Both the position numbers and the translations under genes were made by a program. From Paracoccaceae bacterium (GTDB lineage: Bacteria; Pseudomonadota; Alphaproteobacteria; Rhodobacterales; Rhodobacteraceae): a DNA stretch of 39,671 nt. Below are positions 39,502 to 39,671 of this stretch, piece after piece; the first letter of the stretch is position 1; each line of letters starts with the position of its first letter. The stretch lies in NCBI GenBank assembly GCA_016778765.1, contig JADHOV010000025.1:1-39671 (forward strand), read 5' to 3'. Under the pieces are notes generated by a model that saw nothing but the letters and a program-made list of their open reading frames with translations, ran no database searches and was not told the origin of the DNA.

Positions 39502-39671
39502 CTAATTGGCATCCAAAACGGTGTGAAGGAATTGTTTTGTTCGTTCATTTTTAGGATTGTCCAATAGCTCTTTTGGGGGACCCTGTTCTAAAATCTTTCC
39601 TTCCGTGAAAAAACAAACGCGATCCGATATTTCTCTGGCAAACCCCATTTGATGCGTTACCATGATCATTG
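39502..39671 (-). CDS. Polar amino-acid ABC transporter ATP-binding protein, C-terminal fragment (runs off the window)
   Basis: The last 56 codons of a minus-strand gene ending with TAG at 39502-39504. They read TMIMVTHQMGFAREISDRV (the H-loop region) and then FFTEGKILEQGPPKELLDNP and ERTKQFLHTVLDAN. This is the typical C terminus of GlnQ/HisP/BztD-type amino-acid importers. It is a different gene from the ABC fragment at the other end of the window. Confidence 0.9.
   Translation of the reverse strand, partial: MIMVTHQMGFAREISDRVCFFTEGKILEQGPPKELLDNPKNERTKQFLHTVLDAN

Overview
The window is a stretch of alphaproteobacterial chromosome, most likely from the Rhodobacterales (Roseobacter group). 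The main evidence is a nuoA-N complex I locus interrupted by small extra genes (a DUF5337-like membrane protein, a helix-hairpin-helix protein, a small lipoprotein) and followed directly by birA, coaX and RNase J, which is a familiar order in that group. The leucine-degradation genes fit the same assignment. Base composition looks balanced in the core genes and visibly more AT-rich at about 30.1-31.2 kb and 36.6-37.9 kb. No tRNA, rRNA, CRISPR array or intact mobile element was seen.

Layout. 1-1069: the 5' end of an ABC ATPase gene and an atypical SDR (minus strand). 1188-5167 (plus): prfC, a 960-base stretch with no gene I can support, then a RhlE-type DEAD-box helicase. 5219-24716 (minus): one almost unbroken block, nuoA-B-C-D-E, a HhH protein, a DUF5337-like protein, nuoF, a lipoprotein, a 48-aa ORF, nuoG, a 30-aa ORF, nuoH, nuoI, a 42-aa ORF, nuoJ-K-L-M-N, birA, coaX, rnj. 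24917-30089 (minus): leucine catabolism, ivd, a small membrane protein, mccB, mccA, with a palindromic operator-like site in front of ivd. 30448-31284: a decayed secreted-protein gene. 31247-33247 (minus): gph, a 43-aa ORF and a DegT/DnrJ-type aminotransferase. 33387-36562 (plus): glmU-glmS. 36.56-37.9 kb: a scrambled segment with a recombinase-like remnant, an intact peroxiredoxin gene, a diverged second copy of the glmS 3' end and a second decayed coding stretch. 37912-39312 (minus): a MOSC protein and a zinc-ligand-less sirtuin. 39502-end: the 3' end of an amino-acid ABC ATPase gene.

How the genes fit together. ivd and MCC oxidise and carboxylate leucine-derived acyl-CoAs, and BirA (in the neighbouring operon) would attach biotin to MccA. 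NADH from such catabolism feeds complex I. GlmU and GlmS supply UDP-GlcNAc for the cell envelope. The most unusual features are micro-ORFs joined to nuo genes by ATGA start/stop overlaps, and the glmS-adjacent segment, which looks like the scar of an integrated element.
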